A model generated the notes under the pieces. That model did not search any database. It was not told the origin of the DNA and saw only the letters and a program-made list of their open reading frames with translations. Position numbers and translations under genes: made by a program. This document shows, one piece after another, positions 1 to 8,033 of a stretch of 64,000 bases of DNA. This stretch comes from an uncultured Agathobaculum sp. (GTDB lineage: Bacteria; Bacillota; Clostridia; Oscillospirales; Butyricicoccaceae): the NCBI RefSeq assembly GCF_944380985.1, contig NZ_CALWJJ010000001.1:62001-126000 (forward strand). The letters are read 5' to 3'. Position 1 is the first letter of the stretch; each line of letters opens with the position of its first letter.

Positions 1-296
1 TTTTGCAGCGCCGCTGCCGCAAGACCAATGTCGGCAACTGCGCACACCGCGCAGCCATTTTTGCCGATAGCGGCGCCCAGATCCTCCTTGCCGTGCGGCA
101 GTGTAATAAGCGGTATGTTTGCGCCTCCAGCGTAAAACGAGGCTTTCTTTGCCGTGCTCACGCCAGCGTCAGCGGCGACAAATACGCACCGGGCCTTTTT
201 GTTCCCGCAGGTCTCGCGCACCAGCTCGTCTCCAAAGGCGAGCTTGCCCGCGCGCCGCGCAAGACCCAGCATGCTGAGAAAGGGATCAATCGCCAT
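1..296 (-). CDS. ylxQ: YlxQ-like L7Ae-family RNA-binding protein, partial (runs off left edge)
   Basis: Reading leftward from an ATG at 296 the frame stays open to the window edge (about 98 codons), so the C-terminus is missing. The product begins MAIDPFLSMLGLARRAGKL and continues with GDELVRETCGNKKARCVFVA, the kink-turn-binding L7Ae/L30e/Gadd45 fold pattern. It sits immediately after ylxR and overlaps it by 11 nt, the usual order nusA-ylxR-ylxQ-infB in Firmicutes, so infB probably lies beyond the edge. The family binds structured RNA; its exact cellular target is not settled. The overlap suggests translational coupling to ylxR. Confidence 0.85.
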   Translation of the reverse strand, partial: MAIDPFLSMLGLARRAGKLAFGDELVRETCGNKKARCVFVAADAGVSTAKKASFYAGGANIPLITLPHGKEDLGAAIGKNGCAVCAVADIGLAAAALQ

Positions 297-567
297 GCAC
301 ACCCTCCTGTTCCATCTGCTGCTCAAGCTGTTCATATACCGTTTCGGGCACAGTGACCGAAAGCGCGCGCTCAATCGCGCGGCTTTTGCGCGCCTTCTTC
401 AAGCATTCGGTCTTGCCGCACAGGTATGCGCCGCGGCCCGGAGCCTTGCCCTTAAAATCCAGCGTGATTTCCCCTTCGGGCGAGCGGACCACACGGATCA
501 GCTCCCGCTTGGGAAACATTTCGCGGCAGCCAAGGCATTGCCGCATAGGGATCTTCTTCTGCGCCAT
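286..567 (-). CDS. ylxR: YlxR (DUF448) RNA-binding protein
   Basis: A 93-residue protein from the ATG at 567 (MAQKKIPMRQCLGCREM). The frame is open further upstream, but that part overlaps nusA and lacks the family pattern. The diagnostic features are the R-x-C-x-x-C near the N-terminus (RQCLGC), the GRGAYLC motif in the middle and a basic C-terminal helix. YlxR proteins are small nucleic-acid-binding proteins encoded in the nusA-infB operon, reported as nucleoid or RNase P-associated in some Firmicutes. The gap to nusA is 19 nt, so they are clearly cotranscribed. Confidence 0.92.
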   Translation of the reverse strand: MAQKKIPMRQCLGCREMFPKRELIRVVRSPEGEITLDFKGKAPGRGAYLCGKTECLKKARKSRAIERALSVTVPETVYEQLEQQMEQEGVHGD

Positions 568-586
568 ATCCGCTGCCCCCTTTTGT

Positions 587-1660
587 TTATGCGCCCTGCG
601 ATTCGGGCGCGATGTCAATCTTGCAGCCGGTGAGCTTTGCCGCGAGGCGGGCGTTTTGCCCCTCTTTACCGATGGCAAGCGATAGCTGGTCGTCCGGCAC
701 GATCACACGGCAGGACTTATTATCCGCCTGCATCGAGGCCGATATAACATCCGCAGGTGCAAGCGCGGCGGAGACAAACTGCGCGGTATCCTCATTCCAC
801 TTGATAATATCGATCTTTTCTCCGCCAAGCTCGCCCGTGATATTGGTCACACGCGCGCCGCGCGTGCCCACGCATGCGCCAATTGGATCAACGTTTTCGT
901 CATGTGAAGTAACCGCAATCTTGGTGCGGTTGCCCGCCTCGCGTGCGATCGACTTGACCTCGACCACACCCGAGTGGATTTCGGGCACTTCAAGCTCAAA
1001 CAGACGCTTGACAAGGCCCGGATGTGTACGCGATACCACGACCTGAGGGCCACGCGTACCGCGCCGCACCTCGATCAGATAGACCTTGAGGCGCTGGCCC
1101 TCGACAAGCTGCTCGCCGCGCACCTGCTCGGCGGCGGCCAGCACGGCCTCGCTCTTTTCGCCGTTTGATACCACATCCAAATAAGCGTTGCCCGTACGCG
1201 GGTCGATGCGGGAGATAACACCGGTCAGTATCTCGTGTTCCTTGCTTTCAAACTCCGAGATCACCATGCCGCGCTCGGCCTCGCGAATCCCCTGTATGAT
1301 GACCTGTTTTGCTGTCTGAGCCGCGATGCGACCGAACGATTTGGTTGGAATTTCAATGTCGATGATGTCGCCCACCATTGGGTTGGCCTTGTACTCAGCC
1401 GCCTCCTCAGGTGTGATTTCCTCATACGGCTCGTAGAGATCCTCCGCGCGCACAACCGTCTTGCGCACATACATGCGGATGGTCTTGTTCTCCCGGTCAG
1501 GCTCGACGAATACGTTGTCGGTCATACCGTCGTTGTCGCGCTTGTAAGCTGTGATCAGCGCCTGACCCACGCGGTCGAGCATATAGTCGACCGGAATACC
1601 CTTCTCGCGCTCGAGCTGTTCAAGCGCATCGAAAAATTCTGCGTTCACCATTTTTTCCAA
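587..1660 (-). CDS. nusA: Transcription termination/antitermination factor NusA
   Basis: A 357-residue NusA, somewhat short but complete for the Firmicutes type, which lacks the C-terminal acidic repeats of E. coli. The order visible is an N-terminal RNA-polymerase-binding domain (about 1-125), an S1 domain (about 130-200, with SRIDPRTGNAYLDV) and two KH domains (GACVGTRGARVTNI and LAIGKEGQNARLAAKL). NusA modulates pausing, termination and antitermination. Start choice: the sense strand reads AAGGAG, 5 nt, then TTG at 1660, with an ATG three codons later at 1651 whose spacing of 14 nt is too long, so the TTG is preferred. It lies 12 nt after rimP. Confidence 0.95.
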   Translation of the reverse strand: MEKMVNAEFFDALEQLEREKGIPVDYMLDRVGQALITAYKRDNDGMTDNVFVEPDRENKTIRMYVRKTVVRAEDLYEPYEEITPEEAAEYKANPMVGDIIDIEIPTKSFGRIAAQTAKQVIIQGIREAERGMVISEFESKEHEILTGVISRIDPRTGNAYLDVVSNGEKSEAVLAAAEQVRGEQLVEGQRLKVYLIEVRRGTRGPQVVVSRTHPGLVKRLFELEVPEIHSGVVEVKSIAREAGNRTKIAVTSHDENVDPIGACVGTRGARVTNITGELGGEKIDIIKWNEDTAQFVSAALAPADVISASMQADNKSCRVIVPDDQLSLAIGKEGQNARLAAKLTGCKIDIAPESQGA

Positions 1661-1672
1661 TCCAACTCCTTT

Positions 1673-2137
1673 TTATATCTCGACCGCAAGCCGTACTGCG
1701 GCAATATCCTTGGGTTCGTAAACGGTCTGCTTGCCGCCGCTCTCAAGCGTAACACAGCCGTTGTCATATGCGATTAGCGTACCCTCAGCCTGTTTTGCGC
1801 CGTTCACCGGCTTGTAAAAACCGACTTCGACCGTGTGGCCGATGAAGGCTGCAAAATGCTCAGGCTTTTTCAGTCTGCGCGACAGGCCAGCCGAGGAAAC
1901 GCACAGCGTGTAAGAGGGCATGCTGTCAAACTCCTTTGCATCGAGCAGTGGGTCGAGCGCACGCGAAACCTGTTCGCACTGGTCGATATGCACGCCCTCC
2001 GGGCGGTCGACCGTCACAATCAACATATGTTGCCCGCCCTCTTTTTCAAATTCCACATCCCAGAGCGAAACCCCAGCCTGTTCGCACAGCGGCCGTACCA
2101 ATTCCTCCACCCGGGCGACAATCTGCTTTGCCTGCAA
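1673..2137 (-). CDS. rimP: Ribosome maturation factor RimP
   Basis: A 154-residue protein needed for 30S subunit maturation. It shows the two-domain RimP pattern: an alpha/beta N-terminal domain with GVSLWDVEFEKEGG and DRPEGVHIDQCEQVSR, then SYTLCVSSAGLSRRLKKPEHF and an SH3-like C-terminal domain (GTLIAYDNGCVTLE). The start is taken as TTG at 2137 because AAAGGAGG lies 6 nt upstream. A longer reading from a TTG at 2167 would place this ribosome-binding site inside the coding sequence. First gene of the rimP-nusA-ylxR-ylxQ operon, with its promoter at 2227-2255. Confidence 0.93.
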   Translation of the reverse strand: MQAKQIVARVEELVRPLCEQAGVSLWDVEFEKEGGQHMLIVTVDRPEGVHIDQCEQVSRALDPLLDAKEFDSMPSYTLCVSSAGLSRRLKKPEHFAAFIGHTVEVGFYKPVNGAKQAEGTLIAYDNGCVTLESGGKQTVYEPKDIAAVRLAVEI

Positions 2138-2173
2138 AGCCGCTCCTCCTTTACAAAAATCCTCCAAGCAAAG

Positions 2174-2203
2174 CGTAAGGAGTGGCTTTCGCCACTCCTT
2201 ACG
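2174..2203 (-). promoter_or_regulatory. Perfect 12-bp leader hairpin in the rimP 5' UTR
   Basis: A perfect inverted repeat (stem CGTAAGGAGTGG, 6-nt loop) lies between the rimP promoter and the rimP start. It has no U-tract on either strand, so it is not an ordinary terminator. The 5' arm holds a Shine-Dalgarno-like AAGGAG. It may stabilise the message or mediate control by NusA, which is encoded downstream; that role is inference. Confidence 0.6.
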
Positions 2204-2226
2204 GTTACTTCTTACTGAATGTGTTT

Positions 2227-2255
2227 AGTATAACACATCTCACTATACAATGCAA
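2227..2255 (-). promoter_or_regulatory. Sigma-A promoter of rimP-nusA operon
   Basis: On the minus strand TTGCAT (-35, 2250-2255) and TATACT (-10, 2227-2232) are separated by exactly 17 nt. The start of transcription would fall near 2220, about 80 nt upstream of rimP. Confidence 0.8.
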
Positions 2256-2364
2256 GTTTTTTTTCGTCTTGCCGCATGATTTTTCTGCAAAACTGTCCTT
2301 TCTTGTCCTGTCCTGTCGCCATGGCGCCTCATCCCTCCGGTGGCATGAGATACCCATGCCAAAA

Positions 2365-2408
2365 GAAAAAAGGCTGTCCAGCAAGCACGCTGCTGGATAG
2401 CCTTTTTT
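2365..2408 (-). terminator. Terminator of the ribosomal super-operon (after rplQ)
   Basis: The minus strand reads an A-rich flank, GGCTATCCAGCA, a short loop, TGCTGGACAGCC, then TTTTTTCTTTT. It is a strong intrinsic terminator about 30 nt after the rplQ stop codon, closing the S10-spc-alpha run. Confidence 0.92.
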
Positions 2409-2438
2409 ACGTCATCATCCCTTATCGGGTGAGCCGTC

Positions 2439-2783
2439 TTACTTAACCAGCTCGATGATCGCCATCTCCGCTGCGTCGCCGCGGCGCGGGCCGGTCTTGA
2501 TGATGCGGGTATAGCCGCCGTTGCGGCTTGCATACTCCGGCGCGATCTCGGAGAACAGCTTTGCTACTACGGCTTCCTTGGTGACAAAAGCCATCGCCTG
2601 ACGGCGGGAAGCCAGCGTGTTCTTCTTGCCAAGGGTAATCATTTTTTCCGTCAGCGGGCCGACTTCCTTGGCGCGGGCGACGGTGGTCTCGATCCTGCCG
2701 TTCTCGAGCAGGTAGGTCACCATCGCACGCAGCATGGCCATACGGTGGTCGGTAGGACGGCCGAGCTTGCGATTGTTAGCCAT
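2439..2783 (-). CDS. rplQ: 50S ribosomal protein L17
   Basis: A 114-residue L17 with the family start [19 protein letters not shown] and [20 protein letters not shown]17 lies near the peptide exit tunnel of the large subunit. It is the last gene of the alpha-type operon. The rpoA-rplQ gap of 127 nt is longer than most here but shows no gene. An intrinsic terminator follows directly. Confidence 0.97.
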   Translation of the reverse strand: MANNRKLGRPTDHRMAMLRAMVTYLLENGRIETTVARAKEVGPLTEKMITLGKKNTLASRRQAMAFVTKEAVVAKLFSEIAPEYASRNGGYTRIIKTGPRRGDAAEMAIIELVK

Positions 2784-2910
2784 TCGTGTTTACCTCCAAT
2801 AAAGTCAAAGCGGCGGCGCGGCTTGCGTGCCGCCGCATGATCGTTCCTGTTCTGCCTATGCCCCTGCGGGCACAAGCCTCCTCCAAAAGATCAGCGTCAT
2901 CAGCCACCAA

Positions 2911-3858
2911 TCATTCTTCGGTTTTGGCAAGATGTAGGCCCATGGCCTCCAGCTTGCCGATAACCTCCTCAAGAGATTTGCGGCCAAGGTTGCGGACCTT
3001 CATCATATCCTCTTCAGAGGTATTGATAAGATCCTCTACCGTATTGATGCCCGCGCGCTTGAGGCAGTTGAACGAACGCACCGAGAAGTCCAACTCCTCA
3101 ATGGTCATTTCAAGCACCTTATCGTGCTGCGCTTCGGCTTTTTCAACAACGGTAGAACGAGAGCCGATCTCCTCGGACAGGTCGACAAACAGATCAAGGT
3201 GGTCGCGCAACACCTTCGCGCCGAGCGAAACAGCGTCGCGTGCGGCGATGGTGCCATCGGTCCAAACCTCAAGCGTGAGTTTATCATAGTCGGTCAGGTC
3301 GCGCACACGGGTGTTCTCCACCGTGTAGTTTACCTTGTAAACCGGCGTGTAGATCGAATCCACCGGAATGACCCCGATGGAGGTCTGGTGCTGCTTGTTC
3401 TTCTCAGCCGGCACATAGCCGCGGCCCGAAGTCAGCGTGATCTCCATAGACAGACGAGCATCGCTCATCAACGTGGCGATGTGTAGGTCGGGATTAAGGA
3501 TCTCGACCTCGCCATCCGCGTGAATGTCACCGGCCTTGACCTCCCCCTCGCCCGCGGCCTCAATATAGACCGTCTTGGGACCGTCGCAGTACAGCTTAGC
3601 AATGATGCCCTTGACGTTCAGCACAATCTCGGTCACATCCTCCTTGACGCCCGGGATAGTGGAGAACTCATGCTGCACGCCCGCAATCTTGATGCTAGAC
3701 GCCGCCGTACCGGGCAACGAGGAGAGCAGGATGCGGCGCAGGGAGTTGCCCAAAGTGGTGCCATAGCCACGCTCAAGCGGCTCAATGACAAACTTGCCAT
3801 AAGAGCCGTCCTCGGCGAGCTGTTCACAGTCAATACGCGGCTTTTCGATTTCGATCAT
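2911..3858 (-). CDS. rpoA: DNA-directed RNA polymerase subunit alpha
   Basis: A full-length 315-residue alpha subunit. The N-terminal dimerisation domain (about 1-230) carries [20 protein letters not shown], and the C-terminal domain (about 250-312) has [20 protein letters not shown] and [14 protein letters not shown], the helix-hairpin-helix surface that contacts UP elements and activators. It lies between rpsD and rplQ, the standard order. The ATG at 3858 is preceded by AAGGAGGGTACCCT, a good ribosome-binding site. Confidence 0.98.
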   Translation of the reverse strand: MIEIEKPRIDCEQLAEDGSYGKFVIEPLERGYGTTLGNSLRRILLSSLPGTAASSIKIAGVQHEFSTIPGVKEDVTEIVLNVKGIIAKLYCDGPKTVYIEAAGEGEVKAGDIHADGEVEILNPDLHIATLMSDARLSMEITLTSGRGYVPAEKNKQHQTSIGVIPVDSIYTPVYKVNYTVENTRVRDLTDYDKLTLEVWTDGTIAARDAVSLGAKVLRDHLDLFVDLSEEIGSRSTVVEKAEAQHDKVLEMTIEELDFSVRSFNCLKRAGINTVEDLINTSEEDMMKVRNLGRKSLEEVIGKLEAMGLHLAKTEE

Positions 3859-3941
3859 AGGGTACCCTCCTTCACGTTGGTTGGAAACTCATGCGGAACA
3901 GGCCAGCCAGACGCCGCGCCCGTTCCAACAGCGAGGGTCTA

Positions 3942-4535
3942 TTACTTCGAGTACAGCTCGACGATGAGGTGCTCGGACACATCGTAATCGATGTCGTCAC
4001 GCGCGGGCATCGCAACGATCTTGCCCTCGAAAGAATCCTTAGCCTTGTCAATCCACTTCGGGCAGGCTTTCTTCCCGTTTTCCTCCAGCAGGGTTTTGAA
4101 CTTGGTGCTCGAGCGCGACTTTTCGCGTACCGCAACCACGTCGCCCGGCTTTACCTGGAAAGACGGGATGTTGACACGGCGGCCGTTTACAGTGAAGTGC
4201 GCATGGTTTACCAGCTGGCGCGCCTCGCGGCGGGTACCTGCGAAGCCCATGCGGAACACAACATTGTCCAGACGGCGCTCAAGCTCCTGCAGCAGGATCT
4301 CACCAGTGATGCCCTGCTTGCGCTCGGCCTTCTCATAGTAAGCGTGGAACTGCTTTTCGAGCACGCCGTAGATGAATTTAACCTTCTGCTTTTCGGTCAG
4401 CTGCATGCCATACTCGGACTGCTTGCGGCGCGACTGCTTGGGCTGACGCTTGGTGGACTTGGAGTAACCAAGTACCGCAGGGGAAAGACCAAGCGTTTTG
4501 CAGCGCTTGAGAACGGGCTGTGTATTCTTAGCCAT
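3942..4535 (-). CDS. rpsD: 30S ribosomal protein S4
   Basis: A 197-residue S4 starting MAKNTQPVLKRCKTLGLSP at the ATG at 4535, with GGAGGAAACC upstream; the frame extends further upstream but only across this site. It carries the S4 RNA-binding domain (RRLDNVVFRMGFAGTRREAR, VNHAHFTVNGRRVNIPS). The N-terminal region has one Cys and no four-Cys zinc knuckle, so it is a zinc-independent (C-minus) type. S4 nucleates 16S rRNA folding. In several Firmicutes it also represses its own gene. Here it is embedded in the alpha operon between rpsK and rpoA. Confidence 0.97.
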   Translation of the reverse strand: MAKNTQPVLKRCKTLGLSPAVLGYSKSTKRQPKQSRRKQSEYGMQLTEKQKVKFIYGVLEKQFHAYYEKAERKQGITGEILLQELERRLDNVVFRMGFAGTRREARQLVNHAHFTVNGRRVNIPSFQVKPGDVVAVREKSRSSTKFKTLLEENGKKACPKWIDKAKDSFEGKIVAMPARDDIDYDVSEHLIVELYSK

Positions 4536-4554
4536 TGATTGGTTTCCTCCTCTA

Positions 4555-4956
4555 TCAGACTCTTCTTCTCTTGGGCGGGCGGCAGCCATTGTGCGGAATC
4601 GGGGTAACATCCTTAATCATGGTCACCTCAAGGCCGGCAGCCTGCAGCGCACGGATCGCAGCCTCACGGCCGGAACCCGGACCCTTGACGTATACTTCGA
4701 CCGTCTTCAGGCCGTGCTCCATCGCGGCGGCTGCGGCGGTCTCGGCCGCAGTCTGCGCAGCAAACGGCGTGGACTTGCGCGAGCCACGGAAACCCATTTC
4801 GCCGGAGGAAGCCCAGCTGATCGCGTTGCCGTTTAAGTCGGTAATGGTAACGATGGTGTTATTGAAAGAGGAACGGATATGAGCCGCGCCTTTTTCGATA
4901 TTCTTGCGCTCACGGCGGCGGGTGCGAGATGCGCCCTTCTTCTGTACCTTAGCCAT
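4555..4956 (-). CDS. rpsK: 30S ribosomal protein S11
   Basis: A 133-residue S11 with [34 protein letters not shown] and the conserved C-terminal block ([20 protein letters not shown]). It forms the platform of the small subunit next to the mRNA exit. It sits 16 nt after rpsM and 19 nt before rpsD, in the standard alpha-operon order. Confidence 0.98.
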   Translation of the reverse strand: MAKVQKKGASRTRRRERKNIEKGAAHIRSSFNNTIVTITDLNGNAISWASSGEMGFRGSRKSTPFAAQTAAETAAAAAMEHGLKTVEVYVKGPGSGREAAIRALQAAGLEVTMIKDVTPIPHNGCRPPKRRRV

Positions 4957-4972
4957 TTATCTGTTCCCCTCC

Positions 4973-5341
4973 TTACTTCTTCTTGTTGGCAATGGTCTTT
5001 TTCGGACCCTTGCGGGTGCGCGCATTGGTTTTGGTGCGCTGGCCGCGAACCGGTAGGCCGCGGCGATGGCGCAGGCCGCGGTAGCAGCCGATTTCCACCA
5101 GGCGCTTGATATTCAGGCCGATCTCACGGCGCAGGTCGCCCTCGACGTTGTAGTCGCGGTCGATCACCTCACGCAGCTTGGCGGCTTCTTCTTCGGTCAG
5201 ATCCTTAACGCGGGTGTCCGGATTGATACCGGTCTTGGCAAGGATTTCGTTGGACGTCTTGCGGCCAATGCCGAAGACGTAGGTCAGGCCGATCTCCACG
5301 CGCTTTTCGCGGGGAAGGTCAACACCGGCAATACGTGCCAT
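4973..5341 (-). CDS. rpsM: 30S ribosomal protein S13
   Basis: A 122-residue S13: [20 protein letters not shown], a helix-turn-helix part with [11 protein letters not shown], and the rRNA-binding [20 protein letters not shown]. The protein contacts the P-site tRNA and the 50S subunit. A gap of about 350 nt separates it from rpmJ upstream, much longer than the typical spacing in this operon; that gap holds hairpin element E1. Confidence 0.98.
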   Translation of the reverse strand: MARIAGVDLPREKRVEIGLTYVFGIGRKTSNEILAKTGINPDTRVKDLTEEEAAKLREVIDRDYNVEGDLRREIGLNIKRLVEIGCYRGLRHRRGLPVRGQRTKTNARTRKGPKKTIANKKK

Positions 5342-5695
5342 ACTTTATAAAACCTCCGATTTGTTTACACTGAGGCGTGTTTGCAAACACAGTATAGAGG
5401 CCGCCTCCGCCTCTGCAGCGCCGCGCTTTACACGTGCTTGTCGTGTTCACGTAAACCATCATCCCGCGCCATACTGCGCGGCAATTTATCTGGAAACAGG
5501 AAACTCCCGCTTCACACATTGCGCCTTCCGGCGCATTGCGATCAGAAAACGGCGCTCCGTTTTCCGCAAAAGTCCAGCTTTGCCGGACTTTTTATCCCCG
5601 GCCCAGGCGCCCTGGGCGCCGTTTTGGGGAATTGAAAGAAAGTGTCTATGGGCGCTTTCTTCCACATATAGAGGGCGGTCAGCCCCCATTAGTGT
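5342..5695 (-). other. Hairpin-rich intercistronic gap between rpmJ and rpsM
   Basis: About 354 nt without a convincing gene. It contains hairpin element E1 (5513-5630), several additional GC-rich palindromes near 5370-5480 and one near 5640-5690. Short frames here lack homology-like composition and run through palindromes. It is inside an operon, so it should be transcribed as RNA. Confidence 0.7.
5513..5630 (-). repeat. Composite hairpin element, copy E1
   Basis: In the direction of operon transcription (minus) it reads: conserved core ACGGCGCCCAGGGCGCC plus TGGGCCGGGG; an A-rich/T-rich hairpin (AAAAAGTCC...GGACTTTT); a hairpin GAAAACGG...CCGTTTTC; then a GCGCC/GGCGC hairpin ending AATGTGTG. 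The same order occurs at 5911-6030, and the core and outer parts recur at 59632-59764. Stem differences between copies are compensatory. I do not recognise a named family. Confidence 0.7.
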
Positions 5696-5815
<120 letters not shown>

Positions 5816-5910
5816 TTACCTCCATCAAAATTTTTTGGTGGGATGGGACACCGGCAAACCGGCGACCACTGGCGCTCGGGTCACTTACGCGCCTCCGCCC
5901 GCTTTTCATC

Positions 5911-6030
5911 ACAGACACATGCCGTTAGGCGTGCATCAATTTGAAATCGCCACGCGATTTCGGTCAAAAACGCGAGTTTCGCCCGCGTTTTTGACGCCCC
6001 GACTCAGCCGCCCTGGGCGGCGTTGTTCGG
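5911..6030 (-). repeat. Composite hairpin element, copy E2
   Basis: In transcription direction: core ACGCCGCCCAGGGCGGC plus TGAGTCGGGG; hairpin TCAAAAACGCG...CGCGTTTTTGA; hairpin GAAATCGC...GCGATTTC; then CACGCCTAACGGC followed by ATGTGTCTG. It matches E1 and E3 in order and in the core. The first-stem change from GGCGCC/GGCGCC in E1 to GCCGCC/GGCGGC here keeps pairing. It lies between infA and rpmJ, inside a gap of about 290 nt. Two more hairpins sit between it and infA: AAAAACAAG/CTTGTTTTT and ATAGAGAACTT/AAGTTCTCTAT, near 6035-6093. Confidence 0.7.
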
Positions 6031-6100
6031 TCAGCAAAAACAAGTTTTTACCAAACTTGTTTTTAATATAGAGAACTTCCGAAGTTCTCTATAGGCAAGC

Positions 6101-6319
6101 TTACTTGCTTCGCCAAGTAATACGACCGCGGGTCAGGTCGTAGGGCGACATCTGAACGGTGACCTTGTCGCCAGGAAGAATGCGGATAAAATTCATGCGC
6201 AGCTTGCCTGAAATGTGCGCCAGGATCTTGTGCCCGTTAGGCAACTCGACCTGGAACATCGCGTTGGGCAGCGCCTCTATGACGGTACCTTCCAGTTCGA
6301 TTACGTCGTCTTTTGCCAT
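6101..6319 (-). CDS. infA: Translation initiation factor IF-1
   Basis: A 72-residue IF-1, a single OB-fold: [40 protein letters not shown] and [20 protein letters not shown]. It binds the A site of the 30S subunit during initiation. The ATG at 6319 is preceded by TAGGAGGG. It follows the KOW-domain gene by 20 nt, a typical clostridial arrangement (secY-adk-map-KOW-infA-rpmJ). Confidence 0.98.
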   Translation of the reverse strand: MAKDDVIELEGTVIEALPNAMFQVELPNGHKILAHISGKLRMNFIRILPGDKVTVQMSPYDLTRGRITWRSK

Positions 6320-6339
6320 TATGTGAATACCCTCCTAGG

Positions 6340-6618
6340 TCAATTTGCCTCCTCGTCCCCCGTCCAGAGGGCGAGTGCCTTGCGAATCTCACTGTTTGTC
6401 AGCCGACCAGTTTCCAGCAGCTTATCACGGGTACGGGCGTCACATGCGCCTTGATGGCTGACATGCTTGCGCCGCTTGCGCTTGGGGCTTTCCGCCCGCC
6501 GGGCACGCCCGTTTGCGAGCAGCAGGAAATCTTGCTCCTCTGCCACAACCAGCATCAGCTGTCCTTTATCCCTGCCCGTCAGCGACAGGACAATGTCGGC
6601 TGTATGAGACTGTTCCAT
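6340..6618 (-). CDS. KOW-domain RNA-binding protein
   Basis: A 92-residue basic protein. The N-terminal half is KOW-like (DIVLSLTGRDKGQLMLVV, then FLLLANGRARRAESPKRKRR), resembling L14e/L24-type RNA-binding folds. The C-terminal half is charged, with TGRLTNSEIRKALALW. Such proteins are regularly found between map and infA in Clostridia and are thought to bind rRNA; no enzymatic role is known. Its ATG overlaps the map stop codon (TAATG), so translation is probably coupled. Confidence 0.85.
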   Translation of the reverse strand: MEQSHTADIVLSLTGRDKGQLMLVVAEEQDFLLLANGRARRAESPKRKRRKHVSHQGACDARTRDKLLETGRLTNSEIRKALALWTGDEEAN

Positions 6619-7382
6619 TACAGCACCTCACCGTCGATATTTGTCATAATCTCGGGTTCGCCGTCCGTAATAGCAATGGTGTTTTCATAATGGGCGGACA
6701 GTTTGCCGTCGTTCGTCTTGACGGTCCAGCCGTCCGGCAGGACCTTGACGGCATATACGCCCGCATTGACCATCGGTTCCACCGCAAGAGTCATACCGCG
6801 CTGCAGGCGCATCCCGTGGCCGGGCTGGCCAAAGTTCGGCACTTCAGGCGCCTCATGCAGATTTTCACCCACGCCGTGCCCGACGTAGTTGCGAACCACC
6901 GAGAAGCCGTTTTTCTCCACATAGGCCTGGACGGCCGCGGAGATGTCCGAAACGCGATAGCCCTCACGGGCAAATTTGATACCCTCATAGAAGCTCTGCC
7001 GGGTCACATCAATCAATCGGCGGGCTTCCTCACTCACCTCGCCGCAGGGTACGGTACAGGCGCAGTCGCCATGATAGCCGCCGAAATATGCGCCGACATC
7101 TACCTTGACAATATCGCCCTCGCGCACCACGCGCTTTTCCGAGGGAATGCCATGAATAACCTCATCGTTGATCGAGATGCAGGCGCTGCCAGGAAAGCCG
7201 GCGTAACCGAGGAAGGAGGGCTTTGCACCCGCCTCCTCGATCGTCCGCCGGACGACCCGGTCAATCTCGCCCGTTGTAACGCCCGGCCGAACCGCGTCTG
7301 CCGCAGCCTTGCGCGCAAGCGCAGTGATACGGCAGGCAGCGCGCATCTGTTCGAGCTCTTGCTCTGATTTAAGGTGAATCAT
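6618..7382 (-). CDS. map: Type I methionyl aminopeptidase
   Basis: A 254-residue enzyme that removes the N-terminal Met from nascent proteins. It is the short type I form without an N-terminal zinc-finger extension. Metal ligands are visible in the expected order: KVDVGAYFGGYHGDCACT (two Asp), GHGVGENLHEAPEVPNFGQP (His), then TLAVEPMVN (Glu) and ENTIAITDGEPEI (Glu). The ATG at 7382 follows adk by 2 nt. It is an essential housekeeping gene in the secY-adk-map order. Confidence 0.97.
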   Translation of the reverse strand: MIHLKSEQELEQMRAACRITALARKAAADAVRPGVTTGEIDRVVRRTIEEAGAKPSFLGYAGFPGSACISINDEVIHGIPSEKRVVREGDIVKVDVGAYFGGYHGDCACTVPCGEVSEEARRLIDVTRQSFYEGIKFAREGYRVSDISAAVQAYVEKNGFSVVRNYVGHGVGENLHEAPEVPNFGQPGHGMRLQRGMTLAVEPMVNAGVYAVKVLPDGWTVKTNDGKLSAHYENTIAITDGEPEIMTNIDGEVL

Positions 7383-7384
7383 AC

Positions 7385-8014
7385 TTACAGCCCCAGCGTT
7401 TCTACCGCGAGCATTTCAGTTTCCCGGATACCTTGTGTGCCATCAATGCTTTTGAGCTTGCCCTGCGCTTCATAATATCCAATCAGCGGCTCGGTCTGCT
7501 CACGATAGGTCTCATGGCGGCGCTTTACCACCTCAGGCTGATCATCGTTGCGCACGACCAGCTTGTCACCACAAATGTCGCAGACGCCCGCAACGCGCGG
7601 CGGGTTTGCCTCAACGTGATAGCTTGCACCGCAGCGCAGGCAGACACGGCGGCCGGTCATGCGCTTTTCAATCACTTCATACGGCACGTCAACCAGTAGC
7701 GCGCAATCGATATTCGCAATTTGATCAAGTGCCTCAGCCTGTGGAATGGTGCGCGGAAAACCGTCCAGGATGAAGCCGCTCTTGCAGTCGCGCTTGGCGA
7801 TGCGGTCCTTGAGCATATTGATGACAAGCTCATCCGGTACAAGCTTGCCGGCGTCCATATAGTCCTTGGCTTCACGGCCAAGCGGTGTGTCGTTCTTGAT
7901 TGCTTCACGCAGAATGTTGCCCGTGGAGATGCTCGGCACTCCCATCTTTTCGATCAGGTAGGAAGCAAGTGTGCCCTTGCCGGCGCCCGGAGCGCCAAGT
8001 AAAATCAAATTCAC
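7385..8014 (-). CDS. adk: Adenylate kinase
   Basis: A 209-residue long-form adenylate kinase (ATP + AMP to 2 ADP). The P-loop is LLGAPGAGKGT, the AMP-binding site STGNILREAI, and GFILDGFPRTIPQAEALD is the family signature. The LID carries a four-Cys zinc site (CLRCGASYH and CDICGDKL), as in Gram-positive enzymes, and ends with RHETYREQTEPLIGYY. It lies between secY and map. Confidence 0.98.
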   Translation of the reverse strand: MNLILLGAPGAGKGTLASYLIEKMGVPSISTGNILREAIKNDTPLGREAKDYMDAGKLVPDELVINMLKDRIAKRDCKSGFILDGFPRTIPQAEALDQIANIDCALLVDVPYEVIEKRMTGRRVCLRCGASYHVEANPPRVAGVCDICGDKLVVRNDDQPEVVKRRHETYREQTEPLIGYYEAQGKLKSIDGTQGIRETEMLAVETLGL

Positions 8015-8033
8015 TGAAAATCAGCCTCCAGCA

